Shown: positions 1-8,151 of the stretch, piece after piece
How positions within the stretch are numbered: position 1 is the first letter of the stretch
Layout: every line of letters starts with the position of its first letter
Source of the DNA: JBGANR01 sp044222225
Lineage (GTDB): Bacteria; Actinomycetota; Actinomycetes; Mycobacteriales; Mycobacteriaceae
Direction of reading: 5' to 3'
Assembly: GCA_044222225.1 (NCBI GenBank)
Contig: JBGANR010000032.1
Location: 1 to 44,575, forward strand
Length of the DNA stretch: 44,575 bases
Translations under genes and position numbers: made by a program
Notes under the pieces: generated by a model
Database searches by the model: none
Told to the model about the DNA's origin: nothing
The model's input: the letters and a program-made list of their open reading frames with translations, nothing else

Positions 1-210
1 ACGGTCGAGGTCGGTCCGGGGGCTGAGGAGCGCTTGCGGGCCGCTGTGATCGATTTCGTCGCGCGGGTACAGGCGGCCGAGGGGATCACCGAACTCGGTG
101 GCCCGGCTGACGAGTTGACGACGGACGAGTGGCGGACGGCGCTGGGGCCGGACGCGGGGAATGCCGCGCCGGCAGAAGCGTTTGTCGAGGCCGGCGAGCC
201 GGCGTCGTAG
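1..210 (+). CDS. mazG: MazG-type NTP pyrophosphohydrolase, C-terminal end (partial)
   Basis: Only the last 69 codons and a TAG stop are present; the gene begins left of the window. The tail contains LRAAVIDFVARVQAAEG followed by DEWRTAL and an Ala/Pro-rich end. From memory this matches the C-terminal extension of mycobacterial MazG (Rv1021), where an 'LRTAVLDFIDRLRCAE' helix is followed by 'EQEWLAHWP'. MazG enzymes hydrolyse non-canonical nucleoside triphosphates to monophosphates and pyrophosphate; the catalytic EEXXE helices would lie upstream and cannot be checked. The neighbour order supports the call: in M. tuberculosis mazG is followed by lpqU, eno, a divIC-like gene, a DUF501 gene and ppx, and the same genes occur here from 7257 after an insertion of about 7 kb. 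Confidence 0.75.
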   Translation, partial: TVEVGPGAEERLRAAVIDFVARVQAAEGITELGGPADELTTDEWRTALGPDAGNAAPAEAFVEAGEPAS

Positions 211-297
211 CCGGGGCGTCTGGAGCCGAGCGCGTGTGGGCGCTTGTGCCGGGTGGGTGAGTGTGGCCCGGTGGGCGCCGACGGGCGGGTGCTGAAT

Positions 298-368
298 CTA
301 CTGACTGGTACCGACAGCTGACAGGGCGGACGCGGCGATATATGCCGCGTCCGCCCTCTCAGCTGTCG
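298..368. repeat. Family A hairpin repeat, copy 1
   Basis: Starts with CTACTGACTGGTACC (298–312), then two 25-nt arms (312–336 and 344–368) that are complementary except for one C:C mismatch (322/358), around the 7-nt loop GATATAT (337–343). The inner core GACGCGGC-GATATAT-GCCGCGTC recurs near 36754, 43262 and 44552. It lies between mazG and the phospholipase gene, both read rightward, so it could end mazG transcription, but no T-run follows. The rest of 211–531 shows no convincing gene or strong promoter. Confidence 0.85.
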
Positions 369-531
369 ACTTCGTCGGCCGGTCTGCTCGTTCGGAGTCG
401 CCGATGCCGTGCTGTCGTCCCGAACTTCGGTGTGCCGCAACGTATTTGGCCTTAGTTGCCCGGTTATTACGTCAGTTTTCTACCGTATAGATCAGATGAC
501 TTGATTCGCAGGTCGTCAACGATGAGATCGG

Positions 532-1190
532 ATGGGTGGGATGAGGATTCAACGGATGAGCTTCAGGTGGGGAGCGAGGCCGCCTGATCGCGTGCGGAGC
601 GTGATCGCCGTCGGGACTGTGGTGGTGTCGTGCGCGTTGGGGTTGGTAGTGGCGGCCTCGGCTCACGCGGCACCTGGGGACGAGATGACGGTGGTGTCGG
701 TCGGAGGAGTCACCGTCAAGGGCAACGCGGCGACGGCGGTCGGGACGTCGAAGATCGGCAAGCTGAAGCAAGTGACGCAGACTGTGCCGTTGGTGCGGGA
801 GCGCGGGAAGTGGAAGGTGTGCCCGAAGCCGGAGGCTGAGGGCGTGGGGCCACAGGATCACATCGAGCCGCCGGTGACCGTTCCACCTGACTACATCTAC
901 GATCCCGGATGCGTTCACGCACTCGGCTGACTTCCGTGGTCCGTGCGCGCGCCATGACATGTGCTACGACGCGAATCCGAACGACCCCCCGGACTACTCG
1001 AAGAGTGAGGGAAAGGACCTGCGATTCTGCATTTCGTGACAATCTGCGGCTCAATTGTGAGGCGGAGTTCGGCGGCTGGCTGTACTGGCTACAGAGACGT
1101 GACTGCTTGGGAGCTGCCGAGTTCTACTATGAGAAGGTCGACGAGGAAGGCGGAATGGATCAGGACCCGTGCCCTCCCATGTGGGTTTGA
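532..1190 (+). pseudogene. Secreted prokaryotic phospholipase A2, broken by two +1 frame shifts
   Basis: Three reading frames together make one phospholipase A2. Frame 1 from 532 (ATG; 541 or 556 also possible) gives a signal peptide (RVRSVIAVGTVVVSCALGL then AHA-AP) and a linker ending YIYDP. Frame 2 (about 905–990) gives ADFRGPCARHDMCYDAN with the catalytic CxRHDxCY motif. Frame 3 (about 990–1190) gives CDSAFRDNLRLNCEAEF, the second conserved helix with paired cysteines, ending at a TGA at 1188. Each switch needs one base fewer: a plausible site for the first is the CCC at 904–906, and for the second the CCCCCC at 985–990. Removing one C at each restores an uninterrupted protein of about 218 residues. 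The family hydrolyses the sn-2 ester of phospholipids outside the cell. This is either a decayed gene or two homopolymer sequencing errors; sequence alone cannot decide. Confidence 0.75.
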
Positions 1191-1226
1191 CCCGCGTGAA
1201 CGCATCTGGGGCGGGAGGGGGTTACG

Positions 1227-1616
1227 ATGGTCGGTGTAGGCGGATCTGTTACGAAGAAGGCGCTATCGGGCACTGCGGCGCTGGCCATTATTTCGGCAGG
1301 TTTGCCCGATGGGGTGCGCTTCTTCGTCACGTCTCACGATCGCTCGATGCTTCTAGACCAAGGTTTCGTCGTCGCGTCTGTGGGTTTGTGCGGGACTTTC
1401 TTTCTGGGGCTGTTCCTCGCTCACGTCACGCGCCAGGTGATGCCTGTCTGGCTTGCTGTGTGTGCCTTGATCGGGGCGTTGCTGGCCGTCACTCTGTCGA
1501 GGCCCTCGTCGTCGGCCCCGATAGGGCTGTCCGCGGCGCACTCCGCGATATCTGTGCTGGTGATCGTGTTCGCGGTACTGACGGTGACGTCCGGCTGGCC
1601 GAGTGAAAGGCGATGA
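1227..1616 (+). CDS. Small membrane protein, single four-helix unit
   Basis: 129 residues, start ATG with GGGAGGGGG about 5 nt upstream. No family recognised. Four hydrophobic stretches are visible (about residues 13–27, 45–65, 70–90, 100–122), ending in a WPS motif followed by a short basic tail. The layout (helix, helix, 'LAHVTRQVMP', helix, a Ser/Pro-rich 'RPSSSAPIG' loop, helix, WPS) is the same as each half of the following protein (1656–2537), so the two genes probably arose by duplication. The gap to the next gene is 39 nt, suggesting one transcript. Local GC is lower than in the housekeeping genes. Function unknown. Confidence 0.6.
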   Translation: MVGVGGSVTKKALSGTAALAIISAGLPDGVRFFVTSHDRSMLLDQGFVVASVGLCGTFFLGLFLAHVTRQVMPVWLAVCALIGALLAVTLSRPSSSAPIGLSAAHSAISVLVIVFAVLTVTSGWPSERR

Positions 1617-1655
1617 CTCAGTGGGCGGAGGTGAGGCGGACAGAAGAGTGACACG

Positions 1656-2537
1656 ATGAATGAGCTCTCTTGTAGGGATCTTCCTCCTACCCCGCCTCGT
1701 GGTGACGGACACGGAACTCTGTTCGGGAAGATTCTGCTCGTCCTGATCATCGGGGTAGGCTTAGTTGCCGCGCTTGCCCCGGTGACGGCGATGCTCATGG
1801 ATTCTTCCGTACCTCCGTGGGTGGCTGAAGAGGTGATCCGGGACGCCTACGGGGCTGTTGTCGTCGGAATGCTGTTCGACGTCGTTCTCGGGCTGTCCGT
1901 GGCATTTCTCGCGCGGACCACAGCGCCGGTCGTCGTCGTATTGTGCGCTATGGCGCAGGCGGCGATAGCGGGCGTGCTGCGCGCGTCGTCGCCACGTCCG
2001 GTCTGGTTGCTTGTCTTGGGTTTCCTACTGTCTGGGCTGGTGGTTCTCTGTGCTGTGGTGATGGCCGTTCGGATCTGGCCGAGTCGACGCGTCACGGCGA
2101 GTCGCCCCGCACCGGACCGGGTGGATCTCCTGATCCTCCGGAAATCCCTCCTGATCGCGATCGTGACCGTGACGACGGTGTCGATGGGCGTACGCGTGTG
2201 GTCGATGTTCGTGTATTCGCCGCCGACGCGGGTCGAACTGGAACGGATGAGGGAGATCTCCGACCTGACCGTCTGCGTCGGAATGCTGTTCGTCGTCGTC
2301 CTCGGCCTTGCGGTGGCGGCACTCACTCGGCAAGCGAGTCCGATCGTTCTCACCGTGAGTGCATTGACGCAGGCATTGTTGGCCTATGTGGTGATGCAGC
2401 CGTGGTCGTCGGCTCCGATCGGAATCGTCGCAGCCTACTTCCTGATGTTCGGCGTCGTGATCAGCGCCGCGACGGTGGCGATGATCATGTGCTGGCCTTC
2501 CGGATCGGATGTGCGGCGTGGTGAGAGCACCGGTTGA
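1656..2537 (+). CDS. Membrane protein with two tandem four-helix units
   Basis: 293 residues, ATG start with a weak AGAAGAG upstream. The protein is an internal duplication: residues about 25–145 and 168–285 each hold two helices, the pattern VGMLFxVVLGLxVAxLxR, a helix with an AxxQAxxA motif, a Ser/Pro loop, a helix, and WPS at the end. The single-unit protein at 1227–1616 is a third copy of the same unit. No catalytic motif or known transporter signature was seen. It sits between the single-unit gene and another membrane-protein gene, all rightward and closely spaced, so a membrane complex or co-regulated set is plausible. Function unknown. Confidence 0.65.
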   Translation: MNELSCRDLPPTPPRGDGHGTLFGKILLVLIIGVGLVAALAPVTAMLMDSSVPPWVAEEVIRDAYGAVVVGMLFDVVLGLSVAFLARTTAPVVVVLCAMAQAAIAGVLRASSPRPVWLLVLGFLLSGLVVLCAVVMAVRIWPSRRVTASRPAPDRVDLLILRKSLLIAIVTVTTVSMGVRVWSMFVYSPPTRVELERMREISDLTVCVGMLFVVVLGLAVAALTRQASPIVLTVSALTQALLAYVVMQPWSSAPIGIVAAYFLMFGVVISAATVAMIMCWPSGSDVRRGESTG

Positions 2538-2573
2538 ACCGGCCGGTCGCTGCAGGCGGGGTGGCCTGCGGCG

Positions 2574-3365
2574 GTGGCGTTCGGCTTGGCGATCGTCGCG
2601 GCCGTCGCGCCGTGGACAGGCCCGCGGCGATGGGTGCTGCATGAGTCGGCGCTGTGGTATCACGGGGCGGTCGGGATCGGCGGCCTCGCGAGTGCCGGCG
2701 TGTGCTTGATCGGATACGGGATGATCAGGTATCTGCCCCGAGGCCGCAGGACGGCGGCCGTCGGACTGACGGCGACGGCCGGGCTGCAATCGACCGCGGC
2801 GCTCGTCGAATTCTGGCGCACGACGTCCGAGCGGGAGGCATCGCTTCCCGGTGGATTCAGCATGTCGTTCGTCTATCAGTACCTTGTGACGGCGACGATC
2901 GCGTTGACGGTCGTGGTGTTTCGGATATGCCGAGCCCGCCCGTTGAGTTCTGCGGCGCGGCGGCGGTTCTCCCTCACGTCTCGGCCGTATCTCCTCGCCG
3001 TCGTGCTGTGTATCGCGCCGCAGGTCGTGTTGGTGTCCGATGTCTTCGTCTTCGATTCGCCGGCGGGAGAGATCGTCGTGCTCCTGCTCGTCGGGGTCGT
3101 CTGCTGGGCGAGTGCCTTTGTCGCCGCGGCGGCCCTCTTCGCGACGCCGCCGGTGCTCAAAGAGGGCGCCCTACAGCTCCTGTTGGCATCGTCGGCATTG
3201 GCATTGACGACGTCGGTGGCCGGTGTGGCGAGGTCGATCGGTCCGGCGTTGATCGGTCCCGTCCCGCCCGAGGGCGGGCTGTATTTCTGGGCGACCCTGT
3301 TGACGACGGCCACGACCGTGATCTTCGCCGTCCTGGCCAGGATCGACGCCGGATACCGGCCATGA
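2574..3365 (+). CDS. Multi-pass membrane protein of unknown function
   Basis: 263 residues with about seven hydrophobic segments; no family recognised. The GTG at 2574 is the only standard start after the in-frame stop at 2535; an AGGCGGGG stretch lies about 12 nt upstream, so the ribosome site is poor. It begins 36 nt after the two-unit membrane protein and probably shares its transcript. It does not show the WPS-ended repeat unit of its two neighbours. The gene ends at a TGA overlapping 'ccatgag', followed by the palindrome at 3379–3449 and the convergent efeB gene. Confidence 0.6.
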   Translation: MAFGLAIVAAVAPWTGPRRWVLHESALWYHGAVGIGGLASAGVCLIGYGMIRYLPRGRRTAAVGLTATAGLQSTAALVEFWRTTSEREASLPGGFSMSFVYQYLVTATIALTVVVFRICRARPLSSAARRRFSLTSRPYLLAVVLCIAPQVVLVSDVFVFDSPAGEIVVLLLVGVVCWASAFVAAAALFATPPVLKEGALQLLLASSALALTTSVAGVARSIGPALIGPVPPEGGLYFWATLLTTATTVIFAVLARIDAGYRP

Positions 3366-3378
3366 GTGGTCGTGCCTA

Positions 3379-3449
3379 CCCGGATGTCCGCCTGAGCGAC
3401 CCGCCGAGGAGATTATTGTCGTGGCGGCCCGCTCAGACGGACATCTGGG
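3379..3449. repeat. Family B palindromic repeat, copy 1
   Basis: A long imperfect palindrome between two convergent genes. Outer arms CCCGGATGTCCG (3379–3390) and CGGACATCTGGG (3438–3449) pair with one mismatch and continue inward as CCTGAGCG/CGCTCAGA. The centre reads GAGGAGATTATTGTCG, shared with the copies at 11574–11646 (reverse strand) and, in part, 27807–27881. It could serve as a bidirectional terminator here, but another copy lies between divergent genes, so termination is not its general role. Confidence 0.8.
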
Positions 3450-3456
3450 GAGGCTG

Positions 3457-4821
3457 TCAGCCCTCGAACAGCCCCTGACCCCACCACTGACCCTCGGCCG
3501 GCCCCGGCGGACAGGCGAACAGGGCACTGCCCGTATGCAGGATGTATTCGTTGAGCGCATCCTGCTCGGCGAGCGCCCGCTGCATGGGGACGAACTGGTG
3601 GTGGGCGTCGCGGCAGAAGGCGATGAAGAACAGGCCGGCGTCGAGGTGGCCGAAGCCGTCGGAACCGTCGGTGAAGTTGTAGCCGCGGCGCAGGATCCGC
3701 ACGCCGCCCAGGTTCGACGAGTGCGCCAGCCGGACGTGTGCCGTCTTGGGGATGAGCGGGGCGCCGTTGGAGGTGATCTGGAAGTCGAGCTCGTCGAACT
3801 CCTTCTCCTTGCCGAGCGGCGCGCCCTCGCCCTTGTCACGGCCGATGACCGTTTCCTGCTCGCCGAGCATCGTGCGGTCCCACTGCTCGATGTCCATGCG
3901 GATGCGGCGCGTCACGAGATAGCTGCCACCGGTCATCCAGGACGCCGGCCCGGCGTTGTCCTCGGGCGCCACCCAGACCTGCTGATCCAGTTCGGCCGTG
4001 TCCTCGGCCTTGAGGTTGGCCGTGCCGTCCTTGAAGCCGAACATGTTGCGCGGCGTCGCCTGCGCGGTGGTGGTGGCGCTGGTGCGGCCGAAGCCGAGCT
4101 GGCTCCACCGCACCGCGACGACGCCGAAGCCCATCCGGGCCAGGTTGCGGATCGCATGGACGGCGACCTGCGGATCGTTGGCGCACGCCTGAACACAGAT
4201 GTCGCCGTGGCTGCGCCGGACGTCGAGCGAATCGGCCTTGAACGCGGGCAGATCGCGCAACGCGGCGGGGCGTCGGCCGGCGAGCCCGAAGCGGTCGGTG
4301 CCCGCCGGGTTCGCCAGCGACGGCCCGAAGAGCCCGGGCCCGAAGCCGATCGTCAGCGTCAGTTTCGACGCCGCGAGCCCGAGCGCCTCGCCGGTGTCGG
4401 CCGGCGGGGTGTACGAGCCGAGCCCGAGCGCGCCGTTCTCGGCGGTCTCCTCGCCGCGCGTCATCCGCTCGGCGGCGACCGTCCACCGTTTGAGCAGGTC
4501 GACGAGCGCCGCACGGTCGTCGGTGATGACGTCGAAGGCGGCGAAGTGCAACCGGTCCTGCGCCTCGGTGACGATCCCGGCCTGGCGCTCGCCGCGGAAC
4601 GGCACGACGGCGCCGTGGTCGGTCGCCGCTGCATCGACGGCCGTCGCTCGACCCACAGCGCCGCCGGCGACGGCCGCGGCGACCACCGCGACACCGCCGC
4701 CGATCCCGATCGCCGCCCGCCGCGAGACGCCCCGACGGCCGGCGGGAGCATCGGTCGGCCCGTCGCCGGCTGCTCCGGCGGCGGTGTCGTCCGCCGCTCC
4801 CGCGGCGTCGTCGGCGATCAT
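3457..4821 (-). CDS. efeB: EfeB, Tat-exported Dyp-type haem peroxidase
   Basis: 454 residues. A twin-arginine signal (GVSRRAAIGIGGG, about 31–43, after an Ala/Gly/Asp-rich lead) directs export of the folded haem protein. The Dyp-family motif GFKDG is at 262–266 with the catalytic Asp 265; AHVRLAH (361–367) contains the likely proximal haem ligand His 362, and arginines in RILRRG (375–380) fit the distal side. In the EfeUOB system EfeB is the periplasmic/extracytoplasmic peroxidase that acts with EfeO on ferrous iron or haem before EfeU imports the iron. The ATG shares one base with the efeO stop (TGATG), so translation is coupled. It is the last gene of efeU–efeO–efeB and should follow the iron box upstream of efeU. 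Confidence 0.95.
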   Translation of the reverse strand: MIADDAAGAADDTAAGAAGDGPTDAPAGRRGVSRRAAIGIGGGVAVVAAAVAGGAVGRATAVDAAATDHGAVVPFRGERQAGIVTEAQDRLHFAAFDVITDDRAALVDLLKRWTVAAERMTRGEETAENGALGLGSYTPPADTGEALGLAASKLTLTIGFGPGLFGPSLANPAGTDRFGLAGRRPAALRDLPAFKADSLDVRRSHGDICVQACANDPQVAVHAIRNLARMGFGVVAVRWSQLGFGRTSATTTAQATPRNMFGFKDGTANLKAEDTAELDQQVWVAPEDNAGPASWMTGGSYLVTRRIRMDIEQWDRTMLGEQETVIGRDKGEGAPLGKEKEFDELDFQITSNGAPLIPKTAHVRLAHSSNLGGVRILRRGYNFTDGSDGFGHLDAGLFFIAFCRDAHHQFVPMQRALAEQDALNEYILHTGSALFACPPGPAEGQWWGQGLFEG

Positions 4822-6053
4822 CAGCCCAGCACGATCCCCGGCACCTGGCTCAGGCTCGCGGTCAGCGCATCGATCTTCGTCGACAGCTCGCGGCGCTGCT
4901 CCGGGGTGACCGTCTTGTACGAAGCGAAGCCGTCGCCCTCACGGCGGGCGTCGACGAAGTCACGTGCGGCGGCGAACTGGGCCGTGATCTTGTCCATGAG
5001 CGCCTGGTTCTTCTTCGAGATGAGCGGCGCCATATCGGTGATGAGTCGCTCGCTGCCCTCGAGGTTGGCGTAGACGTCCCAGAGATCGGTCTGCGAGTAG
5101 CGGTCCTCCTCGCCGGTGATCTTCGTCTTGGCGACCTCGGTGACGAGCTCGTGCGGGCCGTTGACGAAGGACTGGTCCTCGAACGCGAAGTCCGGCTTGT
5201 TCACCTCGGTCTGCAGCTCCTTGGCGGTCACGAGCAGCCGGTCGGCGATCGCGTCGATGTTCGCCTTCGTGTCCTTCGCCTTCGCGTCGGCGGCGTCGGT
5301 CGGCGAGATCTTGCCTTCGCCTTCGCCGATCCGATCCGGGGTCGGCGGGAAGAGGAAGCGCTCGATGCGGTGGAAGCCGATGAACTCCTGCTTGCCGTCC
5401 TCGGTGTCCTCCCAGCGCATGTCGAGCTGCGGGTCGATCGTCTCGAACGACTCGGCGACCGGCTCGATGCGCTCGAAGAAGGTGCGAGTACGGCCGAACT
5501 CGCGACGCGCGGCGTCGAGGTCGCCGGACTTGACGTAGCCGACCCACGTCGTGGTGGCCGTGACGAGACCGTCGACCTGACCCTTGACGTACTCGATGTA
5601 CTGCGCCTTGGCTGCCTTGACGTCGTCGCGGGCGGCGAACTCCTTCTTGTCACCGCTGACCTTGATGGTCTTGCGGATGCCGTTGCCGACCATGCCCGGC
5701 TTGCAGGCCGTCTCGTAGTCACCGGCCTCGGCGATCTCGACGGTGAGCTTGGCGCTGGCGCCGGGGCCGATGTTCTCGACCTCACCGAGTACCCGGTTGT
5801 TCTTGCCGTAGACGTAGAACTCGGTGACCTTGCCGCCGTCGTTCTTGACGGTGAACACGACGGCGCCGGTCTTGGCCTCGGTGGTCGAGAGTTCGCAGGC
5901 CGAATCCGACGAGGTCACGGCGACGGCGTCGGCGCCCTCGGTGTCTTTGGAGGTGCACGCGGCGAAGGCGAGCGGAACGAGCGCGACGCAACCGGCGGCG
6001 ACGACGCGCCGTGCAGTCCGATTCGACGTGGACGCGGTGATCCTGCGGGTCAT
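4821..6053 (-). CDS. efeO: EfeO, iron-binding lipoprotein (cupredoxin + M75 domains)
   Basis: 410 residues from the ATG at 6053, which has GAAAGGAC about 8 nt upstream. The open frame runs further upstream into efeU, but that part is an out-of-frame shadow. A signal sequence ends in FAAC with lipid-modifiable Cys 33. Residues about 45–135 form the cupredoxin-like domain (TEFYVYGKNNRVLGEVENI, then CKPGM). The C-terminal M75 domain has the HxxE motif H228-R-I-E231, the proposed iron site. The ATG overlaps the efeU stop by 4 nt and the stop overlaps the efeB start, as in a classic three-gene Efe operon. The complete EfeUOB set argues for ferrous iron (or haem iron) uptake. Confidence 0.95.
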   Translation of the reverse strand: MTRRITASTSNRTARRVVAAGCVALVPLAFAACTSKDTEGADAVAVTSSDSACELSTTEAKTGAVVFTVKNDGGKVTEFYVYGKNNRVLGEVENIGPGASAKLTVEIAEAGDYETACKPGMVGNGIRKTIKVSGDKKEFAARDDVKAAKAQYIEYVKGQVDGLVTATTTWVGYVKSGDLDAARREFGRTRTFFERIEPVAESFETIDPQLDMRWEDTEDGKQEFIGFHRIERFLFPPTPDRIGEGEGKISPTDAADAKAKDTKANIDAIADRLLVTAKELQTEVNKPDFAFEDQSFVNGPHELVTEVAKTKITGEEDRYSQTDLWDVYANLEGSERLITDMAPLISKKNQALMDKITAQFAAARDFVDARREGDGFASYKTVTPEQRRELSTKIDALTASLSQVPGIVLG

Positions 6054-7015
6054 GCGGTGGGTCCTTTCGGGGATTCGGCGGCCGGGGCGGGGGATCCGGC
6101 GGCCGGGAGGTCCGTCGGGACGTGTCCGGCGGAACGAGCGGGGGAGGCGGCGGGCGATGCCGGCGTGGGTGTCCGATGCACCGGGCGCAGGAACAGCGCG
6201 AGCACCACGACGAGGTAGACCGCCCAGGCGGCGAACCGGAGCACCGACGGACTCGGGACGATGTTGAAGATGCCGCCGAGCAGCGAGCCGTACCAGCTGG
6301 ACGGGTCGTAGTGAGCCGAGAAGTCGAACGCTGTCGCGGTGCCGACGTCGAGCCAGCCGACCGTCTGCAGCGCGTGCACGCCGTAGCCGAGGATGCCGGC
6401 CGCCACGACGACGAGGAAGGCCCCGGTATAGCGGAAGAACTTGGCGAAGTCGATGGAGATCGCGCCGCGGTACAGCAGCACCGTCAACCCGACGGCTACG
6501 AGGATGCCGGCCACGAGTCCGAGCAGCGGCCACGAACTGCCCGACGCGTTCTCGGCGTAGCCGACCATGAGCAGCGCCGTCTCGAAGCCCTCGCGACCCA
6601 CGGCGAGGAACGACAGCAGTGCGACCGCCGGGCCGCCGCGGGCGAGGGCCCGGCTCATGCCGCGTTTGAGATCGCCGGAGATGTGGCGGCTCGCCGATCG
6701 CATCCACAACACCATCGACGTGACGATGACGACGGCGACGAGCGAGGCGACGCCCGCGACGGCCTCGGCCGTGAGGCCGGTGATCGTCGACGTCCCGTAG
6801 TGGATGCCGAGGAAGACGCCGAGCGTCATGGCGACGGCGGCGCCGACGCCGAACCACACCCACCGGAGGGCGTCGCGTCGCCCGGACCGGACGAGGAACG
6901 CCACGAGGATCATGACGACGATCCCCGTCTCGAGGCCCTCGCGCACACCGATCAGCCCGCTGCCGACCATCTGCGTGACAGCCGTCGGAGCGCTGGCGGT
7001 CAAGGTGGTGGTCAC
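6050..7015 (-). CDS. efeU: EfeU, iron permease of the OFeT family
   Basis: 321 residues, GTG start at 7015 (MTTTLTAS). Seven hydrophobic segments. Both iron-coordinating motifs of the FTR1/OFeT family are present: REGLE (25–29) and REGFE (141–145). The C-terminal 40 residues are Pro/Ala/Ser-rich and probably cytoplasmic or disordered. Family knowledge: the permease moves iron across the cytoplasmic membrane, with EfeO and EfeB outside. It is the first gene of the operon; the iron box at 7083–7101 is 68 bp upstream of its start. The gene to the right (7257) is divergent. Confidence 0.95.
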   Translation of the reverse strand: MTTTLTASAPTAVTQMVGSGLIGVREGLETGIVVMILVAFLVRSGRRDALRWVWFGVGAAVAMTLGVFLGIHYGTSTITGLTAEAVAGVASLVAVVIVTSMVLWMRSASRHISGDLKRGMSRALARGGPAVALLSFLAVGREGFETALLMVGYAENASGSSWPLLGLVAGILVAVGLTVLLYRGAISIDFAKFFRYTGAFLVVVAAGILGYGVHALQTVGWLDVGTATAFDFSAHYDPSSWYGSLLGGIFNIVPSPSVLRFAAWAVYLVVVLALFLRPVHRTPTPASPAASPARSAGHVPTDLPAAGSPAPAAESPKGPTA

Positions 7016-7082
7016 GGATGAACTCGCTTCCGGCGTCGCGGACGGCGTCCGCGTTTCGAACGGGAATTCCGTCCGAATTGAG

Positions 7083-7101
7083 TTTGGCTAGCCTAACCGT
7101 G
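7083..7101 (-). promoter_or_regulatory. IdeR/DtxR-type iron box of efeUOB
   Basis: On the minus strand the sequence is CACGGTTAGGCTAGCCAAA. Compared with the IdeR/DtxR consensus TTAGGTTAGGCTAACCTAA (from memory) it matches 14 of 19 positions, including the central GGTTAGGCTA. TAGGCT inside it also fits an actinobacterial -10 (TANNNT), so a bound repressor would cover the promoter. Expected effect: repression of efeUOB when ferrous iron is sufficient. Confidence 0.75.
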
Positions 7102-7256
7102 AGCGAAAATAGCACCGGTGTGGCGGGGAACCGAATCGGTCAGGGGGCCGTTAGCCTGGGAGCGCTGCCGCAGGTGGCGAGGGTGACGAGGCAGATCCGG
7201 CAGGTCTGACGTCCGGGGATGGAATATCACGCAGTGGATGCGGAAGGACGAAGAGG

Positions 7257-8066
7257 ATGCGGGTTCGTCGAGCCGCCGCGGGTGGCGCCGAAGACCAGGG
7301 GAGCACGGTCCGGCGGGGTGTCGTGAGAGGCGGGGGCGTCCGGCGGGGTGTCGCCGCCGCCCTGGTGGCGACGGCGTCGGTCGGGTTGACGTCCTGTCTG
7401 AGCCTGCCGTCGTCGCCGAGTCGGGATCTGTCCACGGACGTCCCCCCGGGCGTCGGCGTCGCGGTTCCGTACGTCGACATCGACGCGGCCGGCCGCAGCG
7501 CCGTGCAGTTGAAGGGCTGGGCCGAGAATCTGTCGAAGCAGACCCGGATCTCCGTCACCGCGCTGCAGGCGTACGGCTTCGCCGCCGAAGCGCTGCGGCA
7601 GACCAGGCCCGAGTGCGGCCTCGCGTGGACGACGCTCGCGGGCATCGCGGGCGTCGAGAGCCAGCACGGCACGTATCGCGGGGCGTCGGTGGCGGCCAAC
7701 GGCGACGTGCGGCCGGTCGTGCGGGGTGTGCCGCTCGACGGGACGCAGGGCAATGAGGATATCCCGGACACCGACGGCGGTCTGCTCGACGGCGACCGGA
7801 CGAAGGACCGGGCGATGGGGCCGTTCCAGTTCATCCCCGAGACCTGGCAGCGCTATAAGCAGGACGCCAACGGCGACGGCAAGGCCGACCCGGACAACAT
7901 CGACGACGCCGCGCTCACGGCGGCGCGGTACCTCTGTGTCAGCGGCGGCGATCTGACGACGGCCCAGGGCTGGCGCAAGGCGATACTCACGTACAACAAG
8001 TCGGAGAAGTACCTCGGCGACGTCCGCGACCGGGCGGCGGCGTACGCGGCGGGGCAGTCGTACTGA
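7257..8066 (+). CDS. lpqU: LpqU-like lipoprotein, lytic transglycosylase domain
   Basis: 269 residues, ATG start after AGGACGAAGAGG. A basic lead and hydrophobic helix end in a lipobox GLTSC (Cys 47). The remainder is an SLT/MltB-type lytic transglycosylase: IAGVESQHG carries the catalytic Glu 134, and AMGPFQFIPETWQRY is the typical downstream motif; a D/N/G-rich segment (DANGDGKADPDN) resembles a calcium-binding loop. These enzymes cleave peptidoglycan glycan strands outside the membrane. Position directly before eno matches Rv1022 (lpqU). A TAGCCT hexamer at 7152–7157 is a possible -10 element; no good -35 is seen. Confidence 0.85.
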   Translation: MRVRRAAAGGAEDQGSTVRRGVVRGGGVRRGVAAALVATASVGLTSCLSLPSSPSRDLSTDVPPGVGVAVPYVDIDAAGRSAVQLKGWAENLSKQTRISVTALQAYGFAAEALRQTRPECGLAWTTLAGIAGVESQHGTYRGASVAANGDVRPVVRGVPLDGTQGNEDIPDTDGGLLDGDRTKDRAMGPFQFIPETWQRYKQDANGDGKADPDNIDDAALTAARYLCVSGGDLTTAQGWRKAILTYNKSEKYLGDVRDRAAAYAAGQSY

Positions 8067-8151
8067 TCGGCTCCGCGCGCCCGGACGCACACCGGGGCGT
8101 CGAGCGATAGGGTGGACGCGCACATATCGGCGGCCTACAAGGAGACACCCC

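Noticed and set aside
298..368. Family A and B repeats as CRISPR repeats
   Set aside because: Copies are dispersed over 44 kb, palindromic and without regular spacers or cas genes.
261..455. 64-codon open frame after mazG
   Set aside because: It runs through the family A hairpin and has biased composition; no ribosome site.
3421..5073. 550-codon plus-strand open frame opposite efeB/efeO
   Set aside because: Arg/Ala/Gly-rich shadow of efeB and efeO caused by high GC; no family motif, no ribosome site.
4821..7115. 764-codon minus-strand open frame suggesting an EfeU–EfeO fusion
   Set aside because: Only the last 410 codons are EfeO; the upstream part is Arg-rich and out of frame with the genuine efeU.
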